This document shows, piece by piece, positions 55,692-64,000 of a stretch of 64,000 nt of DNA. Position 1 is the first letter of the stretch. Each line of letters begins with the position of its first letter. The notes beneath the pieces were generated by a model. That model was not told where the DNA came from. It did not search any database and saw only the letters and a program-made list of their open reading frames with translations. Source of the stretch: Tridacna crocea (Eukaryota; Mollusca; Bivalvia; Cardiida; Cardiidae). Made by a program: the position numbers and the translations under genes. The stretch is taken from NCBI GenBank assembly GCA_943736015.1, contig OX031057.1:60904001-60968000 (forward strand), in the 5' to 3' direction.

Positions 55692-55916
55692 TTAACTCTT
55701 TACCAAACAACAAAATTTGGATTAGTCCAAACTGAAAGTATTTGCAAAGGACAAAATAAATACGAATCAGAAATAGAAATTTGATCTGGAAAAGGTAGAA
55801 ATCATTATGGGAAAAGGAGAAAATGCTGGTTGCCAGCATTTTCTTCTTTTTCCACAATGTTTTCAAAGGCTTTCTTTCTCAGGGTCGTTAAATAAAAGTC
55901 GGGATTTTGTGGAACT
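55692..55916 (-). mobile_element. TTAA palindromic MITE, right TTAA lost
   Basis: TTAA at 55692-55695. Near-complete hairpin (55800-55863). The right end reads GGGATTTTGTGGAAC. Confidence 0.85.
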
Positions 55917-55957
55917 GTTGGAAATTTTTCCATAAAGGTCACTACTCTGATTTTCAG

Positions 55958-56056
55958 GTAGCAATGAAAAAAGGAAATGGTGTTTTGATGCCTTGGACAA
56001 AAGACATTGTCAATCACTTCTGGTTTGTGTGTAAAATGGCTGAAAAACAATTTGTG
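55958..56056 (+). pseudogene. Third recognisable exon (WTKDIVNHFWFVCK module)
   Basis: Acceptor ctgattttcag, donor GTAAGT, 33 open codons in phase 0-0 ending MAEKQFV. It lies well into the C-terminal half of remembered relatives, so the exons for the core are missing upstream. Confidence 0.72.
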
Positions 56057-56159
56057 GTAAGTATATTTATGAATAGTCAAAAAAGACTGCTCCCATATGC
56101 GTACAGTTAAATAGGAATATGTTAATTGACTTATGCTGCAGGAATCAAACTTATTTTTA

Positions 56160-57915
56160 TTAGCTCACCTGAGCACGAAGTGCTCATGGTGAGCTATTGT
56201 GATCGTGCTGTGTCCGGCGTCCGTCGTCCGTCGTGCGTCGTGCGTCGTCCGTCGTCAACTTTTTACCTTGTGTACGCTCTACAGGCCACAGTTTTGGTCG
56301 GATACTCATGAAAGTTGGTCAGGATGTTTTTCTCGATGAAATCTCGGACGAGTTCGAAAATGGGTCATGTGGGGTCAAAAACTAGGTCACTAGGTCAAAT
56401 CTTAGAAAAACCTTGTGTACGCTCTAGAGGCCGCATTTTTAGTCGGATACTCATGAAAGTTGGTCAGGATGTTTGTCTCGATGATATCTCGGACGAGTTC
56501 GAAAATGGGTCACGTGGGGTCAAAAACTAGGTCACTAGGTCAAATCTTAGAAAAACCTTGTGTACGCTCTAGAGGCCGCATTTTCAGTCCGATACTCATG
56601 AAAGTTGGTCAGGATGTTTGTCTCGATGATATCTCGGACGAGTTCGAAAATGGGTCACGTGGGGTCAAAAACTAGGTCACCAGGTCAAATCTTAGAAAAA
56701 CCTTGTGTACGCTCTAGAGGCCGCATTTTCAGTCGGATACTCATGAAAGTTGGTCAGGATGTTTGTCTGGATGATATCTCGGACGAGTTCGAAAGTGGGT
56801 CACGTGGGGTCAAAAACTAGGTCACCAGGTCAAATCTTAGAAAAACCTTTTGTATGCTCTAGAGGCCACATTTTCAGTCGGATACTCATGAAAGTTGGTC
56901 AGGATGTTTGTCTGGATGATATCTCGGACGAGTTCGAAAATGGGTCACGTGGGGTCAAAAACTAGGTCACCAGGTCAAATCTCAGAAAAACCTTTTGTAC
57001 GCTCTAGAGGCCACATTTTCAGTCGGATACTCATGAAAGTTGGTCAGGATGTTTGCCTGGATGATATCTCGGACAAGAACGAAAATGGGTCACGTGGGGT
57101 CAAAAACTAGGTCACTAGGTCAAATGTTAGAAAAACCTTTTGTAGGCTCTAGAGGCCACATTTTCAGTCCGAAACTCTTGTTAGTTGGTCAGAATGTTTG
57201 TCTTAATGATATCTCAGACAGGTTTGAAAATGGGTCATTGGGGGTTAAAAACTAGGTCACCAGGTCAAATCTTAGAAAAACCTTTTGTATGCTCTGGATG
57301 CCACATTTTCAGTCCAACACTCTTGAAAATTAGTCAGAATGTTTGCCTTTATAATATCTTGGATGAGTTTGAAAATGGGTCATGTTAGGTCAAAAACTGG
57401 GTCAATAGGTCAAATGTTATAAACACCTTTTGTATGCTCTGGAGGACACATTTTCAGTCTGATACTCCTAAAACTTGTTCATAATATTTGTCCTGGTGAT
57501 ACCTTGAATGAGTTTGAAAATGGGTCATGTGGAGTCAAAAACTAGGTCAATGGGTCAAATATTAGAAAAACCTTGTGTACACTCCAGAGGCTACATTTTC
57601 TGCCTGATACTCTTCAGACTTGGTCAGAATGTTTGTTTTGGTGATGTCTCAAAAGAGTTTGATAATGGGTATTTGTCGGGTCCAAAACTAGGTCACTTGA
57701 TGAAATCTTAGAAAAACCTTTTGTACACTGTAGAGGCCACATTTTCAGTCCAATACTCATGAAACTTGGCCAGAATGTTTGTCTTATTGATATCTCAAAA
57801 GTGTTTGATGATGGGTAATGTCTGATAAAAAAACTAGGTCACTGGGAAACTAGATGGTGCATGTTTGGTCAATAAACTCAGGTGAGCGATTTCAGGGCCA
57901 TCATGGCCCTCTTGT
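56160..57915 (-). mobile_element. Helitron-like element copy C with 145-bp minisatellite
   Basis: On the minus strand the 5' hairpin AGGGCCATGATGGCCCT is followed by CGCTCACCTGAG. The 3' end has the hairpin TGAGCACTTCGTGCTCA overlapping CTCAGGTGAGC and ending CTAA. It lies in the intron between two exons of the decayed gene. A (GTCC/GTGC)n tract at 56215-56260 equals the (GACG)n tract of copies A and B. Confidence 0.78.
56285..57840 (+). repeat. 145-bp minisatellite, ~10-11 units
   Basis: Exact 145-bp spacing from 56315 through 57185 (anchor GTTGGTCAGGATGTTTGTCT). The first six units are nearly identical; later ones diverge steadily towards 57840. 145 is not a multiple of 3, so the repeated short ORFs are not a protein repeat. 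Confidence 0.92.
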
Positions 57916-57919
57916 CATG

Positions 57920-58147
57920 TTAACCCATTACCACACAATCCCTACTTTGACGCCCCTGAGAAAGAAGCTTTTAGAAAACATTGTGGGTAAAGGAGAAAAT
58001 GCTGGTAACCAGCATTTTCTCCTTTTCCCTCAATGTTTTCTACCCTTCACAAAACAAATTTCAAATTTTCAGTCACTTTTATTTTGTTGTCTGCAAATGC
58101 TTTGAATTTGGACAAGTCTAAAATTTTGTCGTCTGGTAATGAGTTAA
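57920..58147 (+). mobile_element. TTAA palindromic MITE, well preserved
   Basis: TTAA at 57920-57923 and 58144-58147. Near-perfect hairpin. It directly follows helitron-like copy C. Confidence 0.92.
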
Positions 58148-58371
58148 ATGCTGCAGAGACACATAGACAACTGAGTATGTTAAACTAAATTGAAACATTT
58201 GTCTTGATACCTTGGACAAGTTTGAAACTTGGTCATGTTGGGTCAAAAAGGGTCTTTTATGTCACCAAAACCAAGTTTTTTTTTTTTCTTGTATGTGAAA
58301 AAGTAAACAACTTAAAGTCAGTGCTTCAATTTTGAGTACTTTCATATTTCTTCTAGTGGAGCCAAATAGGC

Positions 58372-58826
58372 TTAACTCTTTGCCAAACGACAAAATTTTA
58401 GACTGGCCCAAATTTAGAGTATTGGCAGACGACAAAATAAATCACCAAAAAATTGAAATTTGGTTCTAGGAAGGGAAGAAAACATTACGGGAAAAGGAGT
58501 AAATGCTGGTTAAGAGCATTTTCTCCTTTTCCCTCAATGGTTTTAACCCATTACCAAACGACAATATTTTTAGACTGGTCCAAATCAAAAGCATTTGCAG
58601 ACAACAAAATGAAAGTGACTGAAGATTCAAAATTTGTTTTGTGAAGGGTAGAAAACATTGTGGGAAAAGGAGAAAATGCTGGTTACCAGCATTTTCTCCT
58701 TTTCTCATAATGTTTTCTAAAGGCTTCTTTCTCAGGGGCGTCAAAAGTAGGGATTGTGTGGTCATGGGTTAAAAGGCTTCTTTCACAGGGCCATTAAAAG
58801 TAATGATTGTTTGTTTAATAAAGCAT
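58372..58826 (-). mobile_element. TTAA palindromic MITE, host of a nested copy
   Basis: 58372-58546 is the left part and 58773 to about 58826 the right part (AAGGCTTCTTTCACAGGGCC). The join at TTAA restores the usual sequence after the hairpin. Confidence 0.85.
58543..58772 (-). mobile_element. TTAA palindromic MITE inserted in another MITE
   Basis: A complete copy with TTAA 58543-58546 and 58769-58772, located inside the preceding element. Confidence 0.92.
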
Positions 58827-58882
58827 AAAAAAAAATGAACTACCCATAAAGTTGAATTATTTTCCACTCATTATATTTGCAG

Positions 58883-59099
58883 GCTATTTGGACAGGAATA
58901 ATGCACCACATAGTCAACAAGCATGAATGGGTTTTAGGCCATGGGGATTACACCAAGAACCACTGTCTTCATGGACCCCTTCAAGATCAGGAGAGAATTG
59001 GCTCCATCCAGTAAAAAATGCATCCACCCTAAAAGACCTCGCCAAAATTGTATTTGACAAGAGACTTTTTAATCAGATACACAAGTATCTGAATTTCAG
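58883..59099 (+). pseudogene. Fourth recognisable exon (MHHIVNKHEW module), frameshifted
   Basis: Acceptor atatttgcag. Reads AIWTGIMHHIVNKHEWVLGH, then NHCLHGPLQDQERIG. The frame meets TAA at 59012, but a 1-nt deletion near 58996 would restore WLHPVKNASTLKDLAKIVFD and IHKYLNFR up to a GTAAAA donor at 59100. No later exon found. Confidence 0.7.
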
Positions 59100-59295
59100 G
59101 TAAAATACATGAAGACAAAGCTATCAAAATTTGTATTGGTTAGTCAGTGTTCCACATCCTCTCTTCATTTTTTTCATTTGCATTTTTTGGCTAGTGCACT
59201 AATCAATGCCTTTGGTTTTCCTTTTATAAGTATTTTGTACAACATTCTATAAAAGCCACAGGTTGCTTTCCCTCTCAAACATCTTCAAAGCAATG

Positions 59296-59525
59296 TTAAC
59301 CCATTACCACACAATCCCAACTTTTGACGAACCCTGAGAAAGACGCCTTTAGAAAACATTGTGGGAAAAGGAGAAAATGCTGGTAACCAGCATTTTCTCC
59401 TTTTCCCACAGTGTTTTCTACCCTTCTCAGAATAAATTTCAATTTTTTAGTCATCTTTATTTTGTCATCTGCAAATGCTTTCAATTTGGACCAGTCTAAA
59501 ATTTTCTCGTGTGGTAAAGAGTTAA
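59296..59525 (+). mobile_element. TTAA palindromic MITE, well preserved
   Basis: TTAA at 59296-59299 and 59522-59525. Near-perfect hairpin at 59355-59418. Confidence 0.92.
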
Positions 59526-59572
59526 GCAGTAGGAGTGGGATGAAATGTATTGCAGTTACCACCATCAGTCCT

Positions 59573-59800
59573 TTAACCCTTTCCCAAACGACAAATTTTG
59601 GACTCTTCCAAACCGAAAGAGTTTGCAGACGACAATTTTAGATTTTGAGAAAATGGCAGAAAGTTCTCAAAAAGGGTAGAAAACACTGTGGGAAAAGGAG
59701 AAATTGCTCGTTACGAGCAATTTTTCCTTTTCCCGCAGTGTTTTCAAAAGACTTTTACTGCAGACACGTAAAAACCAGGGCTTGTTTGGGAAAGGGTTAA
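59573..59800 (-). mobile_element. TTAA palindromic MITE, subfamily 2
   Basis: TTAACCCTTTCCCAAACGAC at the left. The hairpin has ACACTGTGGG / CCCGCAGTGTT arms and tip ATTGCTCGTTACGAGCAAT. The right end is GGGAAAGGGTTAA. Confidence 0.9.
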
Positions 59801-60064
59801 AAAAAATGCTGAGGTCAGAATGAATGTAGGAATCCCTAGGAAAAGCAGTTCGAGTACATACCAGAACTTCTAACTCTAGCCTTGAGGTAAAGATTAGAAG
59901 ACAAGGTCGGAATGAGGAAGGCAAAACAATTGGAGGAAGGGGATCCAAGGCGGATATCAACCCATTTAGCCCCAGTCTCGCCACCAAGCACAAAAGAAAT
60001 ATACACTGAACAGAATTCAATGTTTAAATAATTGTACACATTTCATTGTTATGTATAGTAACCT

Positions 60065-60240
60065 TTACCACAACCTGAACTGTTTAATAACTGTATAGGG
60101 AAGTAGGCTTTAACAATGTGTGATGTAAAAAGGAGCAATTTGCTTGTAGCATGTTTGTTCTCCTTTGGCCATAGTGTTTTCTAAGATACTGTCATACAGG
60201 GACATGTGATTTGATGCATGATAATTCATTTACTTAGGAC
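60065..60240. mobile_element. Possible decayed palindromic MITE
   Basis: 'AAAAAGGAGCAATTTGCTTG' and 'CTCCTTTGGCCATAGTGTTTTC' suggest a subfamily 2 hairpin remnant. Confidence 0.4.
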
Positions 60241-60429
60241 TAGTCATAAATTTTGTTTCCTAGTCAAGGATCAAAGGACTGAAGGTCCTGAAAGTCGCAC
60301 TAATGGTGAAACCTTGATATTTTTGGACTGATAGATGGTCATCACCCTTTTACATGACAATCTTGCTTTTACGTAATTCAAACAGCTTTGGAAAACAGAG
60401 CTGAAAGAAAGAAAAACTCATTTTTTTTA

Positions 60430-60620
60430 CTCAAGGTTGTTACGACAGACCACTCCTTCCTGCATGGTATACTCCCGATTTAAATACAATACCTGGCTAC
60501 TGCGTCAGGGAGATATCTCTTTGGCTCAGTGGTTAGGGTATTGGCTTTGCGTCCGGGAGTTCGGAGTTCGAATCCCGCTCCGATCCTTATTTCTGCCATG
60601 CATTTCTTTGTTACGGACTT
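60430..60620 (+). mobile_element. tRNA-derived SINE (family 2), best preserved
   Basis: 5' body 'GACCACTCCTTCCTGCATGG', then tRNA-like TTTGGCTCAGTGGTTAGGG (A box) and GGAGTTCGAATCCCGCTCC (T arm and B box). The acceptor stem does not pair, so it is not a tRNA gene. Copies at 5027 and 5340/9145. Confidence 0.72.
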
Positions 60621-61601
60621 CGTTCGTAAGAAGGTTTTCTTCCAATTAGACTCAAATTTAATGGTTTACCGTAAGTCATATTTGATTAGTTTTCAGCAAT
60701 TCTTCGATTTTGACCAGTCTGCAATTTAGTTGAGCAAATGCAGTTACTTGTAACAGACAGCTTCCCACTAAATTAGATCTTTTCATTTTTCTTTAATATA
60801 TCCATGTTGGCATATAGCCTGACATAATTTACCCAAAACAATATTAAATGTAAATGTATGTCATTGGTCACCTCTATTACTTGGAACTTACTGAAACAGT
60901 GCCACTGCATACCGATGCTAGCACTCGACTGCTTAAAGCAGCTAACAGATTACAATATTTTAGATTGCTTAAAATTTCAGCCATAAATGGGATGAAAATA
61001 TTGTTTGTAAAGAAAATGCATTGTCTTATTTTCCCATGTTTTTCTGTCTATTTATTATTCCACTATATATTAGTCTTTGTAATTTTGTTTTGATTTTCTT
61101 CTCTAAAGCAACCCATACAGGTCTTGGTTTTCAAAATTCTGACTTCAATATACTTGTGAAAATTGGCCATTCTCCCTCAGACTCAAACTCCAAAGTTTGA
61201 TGTTCATTGAAAAGGTGAATTCCCCTGTTATTCTAGACCCTCTGAATTTCTGTTGGTATTTTTTATGGCCGTGTTGGAGACATCTTGCTTGTATGACGGG
61301 ATTTACCTGAACTTCACAACTATGACAATTGGCATTCTTGTAAAAACTATTCTGACTGTTATGATTAGCTTTACCATCCCTAAACCACTGTGTGAACACT
61401 ATATCATGGCCCTTTGTTTTTGGTACAGGTTATGATATGTAGGTGTAATTGAGTCAGTGCTCTTAGACAACAAATTTTTCACTTATCCAAATTTAAAGAA
61501 CTTCCAAATGCTGAAAATGTTACAAAACAAAAACCTTTCCAAAGGGTAGAGATGGAAAATATAAAAAAAAAAAACATTCATCAGATCATTTACTGAATTT
61601 A
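60621..61601. other. Unannotated stretch
   Basis: No exon supported. A few short ORFs without recognisable features. Confidence 0.4.
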
Positions 61602-61799
61602 AACAAGAAGGCCAAGATGGCCCTGGATCGCTCACCTGAATTTTTGAGGGGACCATTGCCTTTTTTTTTTTTTTTTTTTAAGGTATTGAAATATTGGAAA
61701 CATAATCATCATTTTGCAAAGAAATTTTCAAAAAGTCACCTGTAAAAGTAATTTCAAAATCTGACGATCAGTTTCAGAAAAGAAGAATTTTTAAGAATT

Positions 61800-62955
61800 T
61801 CTTAATTTCTGTATGGTGCAAGTAGCCCCCATTCACCAGTGCCATGATTCTTGATGGATCAAAATTTTGTAAAGAAAATTTTAAAAGGTTCATTCAAGGA
61901 ACATCTCTGTGAAATTATTTCAAAATCTGACCAGCCGTTTCAGAGAAGAATTTTCAAGAATTTCTTCATGTCTGTATAGTGCAAGTGGGCCCCATTCACC
62001 AGAGACATGTTTCTTGAGGGATCAAAATTTCGAGCACAAAGTTTGAAAAGGGTCACCCAAGGAACATTGCTGTGAATTTTTTTTAAAAATCTGACCTAGG
62101 GTTTCAGAGAAGAATAATTTTCAAGAAATTCTTCATTTCCATATAGTGCAAGTAGCCCCCATTCACCTCAGCCATGTTTCTTGAAGGATCAAAATTTCGC
62201 AAACAATTTTTGAAAAGGGACACATAAGGGACATCTCTGGGAAATCATTTCAAAATCTGACCAACCACTTCAGTGAAGAAGAATTTTCAAGAATTTCTTC
62301 ATGTCTGAATAGTGCAAGTGGACCCCATTTACCAGAGCCATGTTTCTTGATGGATGAAAATTTCGCAAACATTTTTGAAAAGGGTCACCCAAGGAACATT
62401 GCTGTGAAATTATTTTAAAATCTGATCATGGCTTTCAGAGAAGGAGAATTTTCAAGAAATTCTTCATTTCCATATAGTGCAAGTAGCCCCCATTCACCTG
62501 AGCCATGTTTCTTGGCAAATCAAAATTTCGCAAACAGCTTTTTAAAAGAGTCACCCAAGGAACATCTCTGTGAATTTTTTTCAATATCTGATCTGCCGTT
62601 TCAGAGAAGTAAGAATTTTCAAGAATTTCTGTATGTCTATATAAGTACAAGTAGCCCCCATTCACCAGAGCCATGTTTCTTGAAGGATCGAAATTTCGCA
62701 AACACTTTTTGAAAAGGGTCACCAATAGAACATCCCTAAGAAATGATTTCAAAATCTGACCAGTGGTTTCTGAGAAGAAGAATTTTTTAGAATTTCTTAA
62801 TTTCTGTATAGTGCAAATAGCCCCCATTCACCTGAGTCATGTTTTTTTGACTGATCAAAATTTCACAAAAAATTTTTGGAAAGGGTCACTTAAGGAACAT
62901 CGCTGTGAAATTATTTTAAAATCTGGCCAGCTTTTCAGAGAAGAAGATCTTTAAA
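61800..62955 (+). repeat. ~165-bp minisatellite, seven units
   Basis: The anchor GTGCAAGT(A/G)G(C/G)CCCCATTCAC recurs at about 61815, 61979, 62145, 62312, 62476, 62643 and 62811. Confidence 0.88.
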
Positions 62956-62979
62956 GAATTTCTTAGAAAACTCTGCTTG

Positions 62980-62993
62980 GTTGCCATGGCAAC
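62980..62993. promoter_or_regulatory. X-box (RFX-type) palindrome
   Basis: GTTGCCATGGCAAC in helitron-like copy D, at the same place relative to the 3' domain as in copies B and E. Confidence 0.6.
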
Positions 62994-63308
62994 CAAAACT
63001 TTTGATGTAATCAAATTCTGTGGGCAATTTTTAAAGAGGACCTCCCAAGGACCATTCCAGCCAAGTTTGGCCCATATTGGCCCTGCTGTTTTGGAGGAGT
63101 TGATGTTTAAAGAATTGTTGATGACGCATGACAGACACCAGGTGATCCTAAAAGCTTCCCTTGAGCATGTTGTGTTCAGGTCAGCTGAAAAAACAGTCCT
63201 CAGGTTGTTCATCTCAACCAAACTATCTCTCAAATTATAAAAATATTTGCAAAGTAATTAATAACCATGCAATCTACAACAGATTAAAGACCATTGTGAA
63301 TAATTAGT

Positions 63309-63538
63309 TTAACTCATTACCATACCAGCCCAATTTTAGGCTTGTCCAAATTGAAAGCATTTGCAGACGACAAAATAAAAGTGACAGAAAATTTGAAATT
63401 TGTTTTGTGAAGGTTAGAAAAAATTGTGGGAAAAGAAGAAAATGCATTTTTCTCCTTTTCCCACAATGTTTTCTAAATGTTTTCAAAGGCTTCTTTCTCA
63501 GGGTAGTCGAAACTAGCGATTGTGTGGTAATGGGTTAA
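63309..63538 (-). mobile_element. TTAA palindromic MITE with shortened hairpin tip
   Basis: TTAA at 63309-63312 and 63535-63538. The tip 'CTGGTTACCAG' is deleted, leaving AAAATGCATTTTTC. Confidence 0.88.
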
Positions 63539-64000
63539 TCACTACATTAAATTTGTTACACTCTTTTTGAGTGTTGAAATTGTATCTTTGCTATCCAAAC
63601 AATGTAATTAACTTATCACATTCCTCTGTTATATCATTTCTTTAAATGTGCTGAAGCCTATGCTTTTTTTTCATATATAAAACATATTTTTATAATGATG
63701 GATAAATATTTTTAAGGTATCCAATATGCTTTTTTTCATTAATAGCAACTTTATCTTCCAAAAAAAAAAAAAAATAGAAAGAAAAACGTGATTTTATCAC
63801 TAAGCATTTGATAGACTTCGCTATGTTTATTCTTAAATAAGTTTCATGATTGGTTTTAATCATGTAAGGTAAATTCAAAATAGGGCAGAGTTATATTATA
63901 AATCGTCATGATGATGAATAAGTAATTTCTATTAATTTCAATAATTTGTACAAAAAATAAAGTAAGAAATACTATAAAAATCATGTGTACATTTTGACTA
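63539..64000. other. AT-rich sequence at the right edge
   Basis: Poly-A/poly-T tracts; no exon or repeat recognised. Confidence 0.4.

Larger units (their letters stand above)
53111..59099 (+). pseudogene. Decayed multi-exon gene of an uncharacterised metazoan protein family
   Basis: Recognisable coding pieces in order: 53111-53277 plus 54691-54725 (one exon split by a transposon), 55383-55517, 55958-56056 and 58883-59099. From memory, the N-terminal VFIGSAIDRWNELK..TEVAHYLLD module and the C-terminal WTKDIVNHFWFVCK...MHHIVNKHEW module belong to one family of uncharacterised proteins expanded in fish and invertebrates. It may derive from a transposon; I do not know its function. Those relatives have a long central region between the two modules. 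Here only 440 bp separates exons 55383-55517 and 55958-56056, and their phases (2 out, 0 in) do not fit. Two 1-nt frameshifts (about 53195 and 58996) and the exon-splitting insertion make this a pseudogene. Confidence 0.7.
61602..63189 (+). mobile_element. Helitron-like element copy D with ~165-bp minisatellite
   Basis: 5' hairpin-like AAGGCCAAGATGGCCCT, then GCTCACCTGAA. The 3' end TTGAGCATGTTGTGTTCAGGTCAGC is complementary to the 5' segment with one mismatch. The X-box is at 62980, followed by the conserved 3' domain shared with copy E. Confidence 0.72.

Noticed and set aside
56315-57388. Seven near-identical 71-codon ORFs spaced 145 bp apart
   Set aside because: Each is a frame-shifted restart in a 145-bp minisatellite; no single frame runs through.
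60515-60600. Possible tRNA gene
   Set aside because: A- and B-box-like segments are present, but no acceptor stem pairs, and the same segment is attached to a repeated 5' body elsewhere; a SINE fits better.
61253-61435. Hydrophobic 60-codon ORF as a possible membrane-protein exon
   Set aside because: No splice sites, conserved motif or neighbouring exons support it.

Overview
This is a eukaryotic window, almost certainly from a bivalve mollusc. The reasons are a spliced folylpolyglutamate synthase (FPGS) gene with metazoan-like exon structure and kilobase introns, tRNA-derived SINEs ending in molluscan-style sequence, a (GACG)n-bearing helitron-like family, and very dense short DNA transposons. 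The species cannot be named from sequence alone. No bacterial, phage or CRISPR features are present.

Layout. (1) 1-16.9 kb, minus strand: seven consecutive internal exons of FPGS (1055-16840), 273 codons with consistent phases and consensus splice sites. The first exon and the C-terminal exons are not seen. The introns are packed with nested transposons. A SINE is split by a 3.6-kb CAGGG-ended element (5421-9036), which itself holds a foldback element with G-rich minisatellite arms (7355-8147). A second minisatellite foldback element lies at 11567-13230. (2) 17-28 kb: more mobile DNA, including a Tc1/mariner element with an uninterrupted 349-codon DD35E transposase (21790-23323). (3) 28-45.4 kb: a satellite-like array whose core (about 29.6-41.1 kb) is a higher-order repeat. 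Three ~181-bp monomer types repeat as a ~545-bp block about 21 times, with diverged monomers at the edges, and the whole is enclosed by a 58-bp inverted repeat and an outer ~25-bp inverted repeat. (4) 45-53 kb: ordinary repeat-rich DNA. (5) 53.1-59.1 kb, plus strand: a decayed spliced gene of an uncharacterised protein family, with two apparent frameshifts, missing central exons, and a first exon split by a foldback element with an 8-bp target duplication. (6) 59-64 kb: further repeats.

The commonest element is a ~225-bp MITE flanked by TTAA, with about 45 complete or partial copies in both orientations. At its centre is a near-perfect ~60-bp palindrome. One copy is inserted cleanly in another, which shows directly that TTAA is the target duplication. 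A second class (five copies, about 0.5-1.8 kb) has helitron-like ends: a 5' hairpin, internal minisatellites, and a 3' hairpin whose outer arm is also complementary to the 5' end. The pairing segments differ between subfamilies but stay complementary within each copy.

The only gene with a well-supported cellular function is FPGS. Everything else is mobile or satellite DNA, or a gene remnant. All coordinates were read by eye; family assignments rest on motifs, not database searches.
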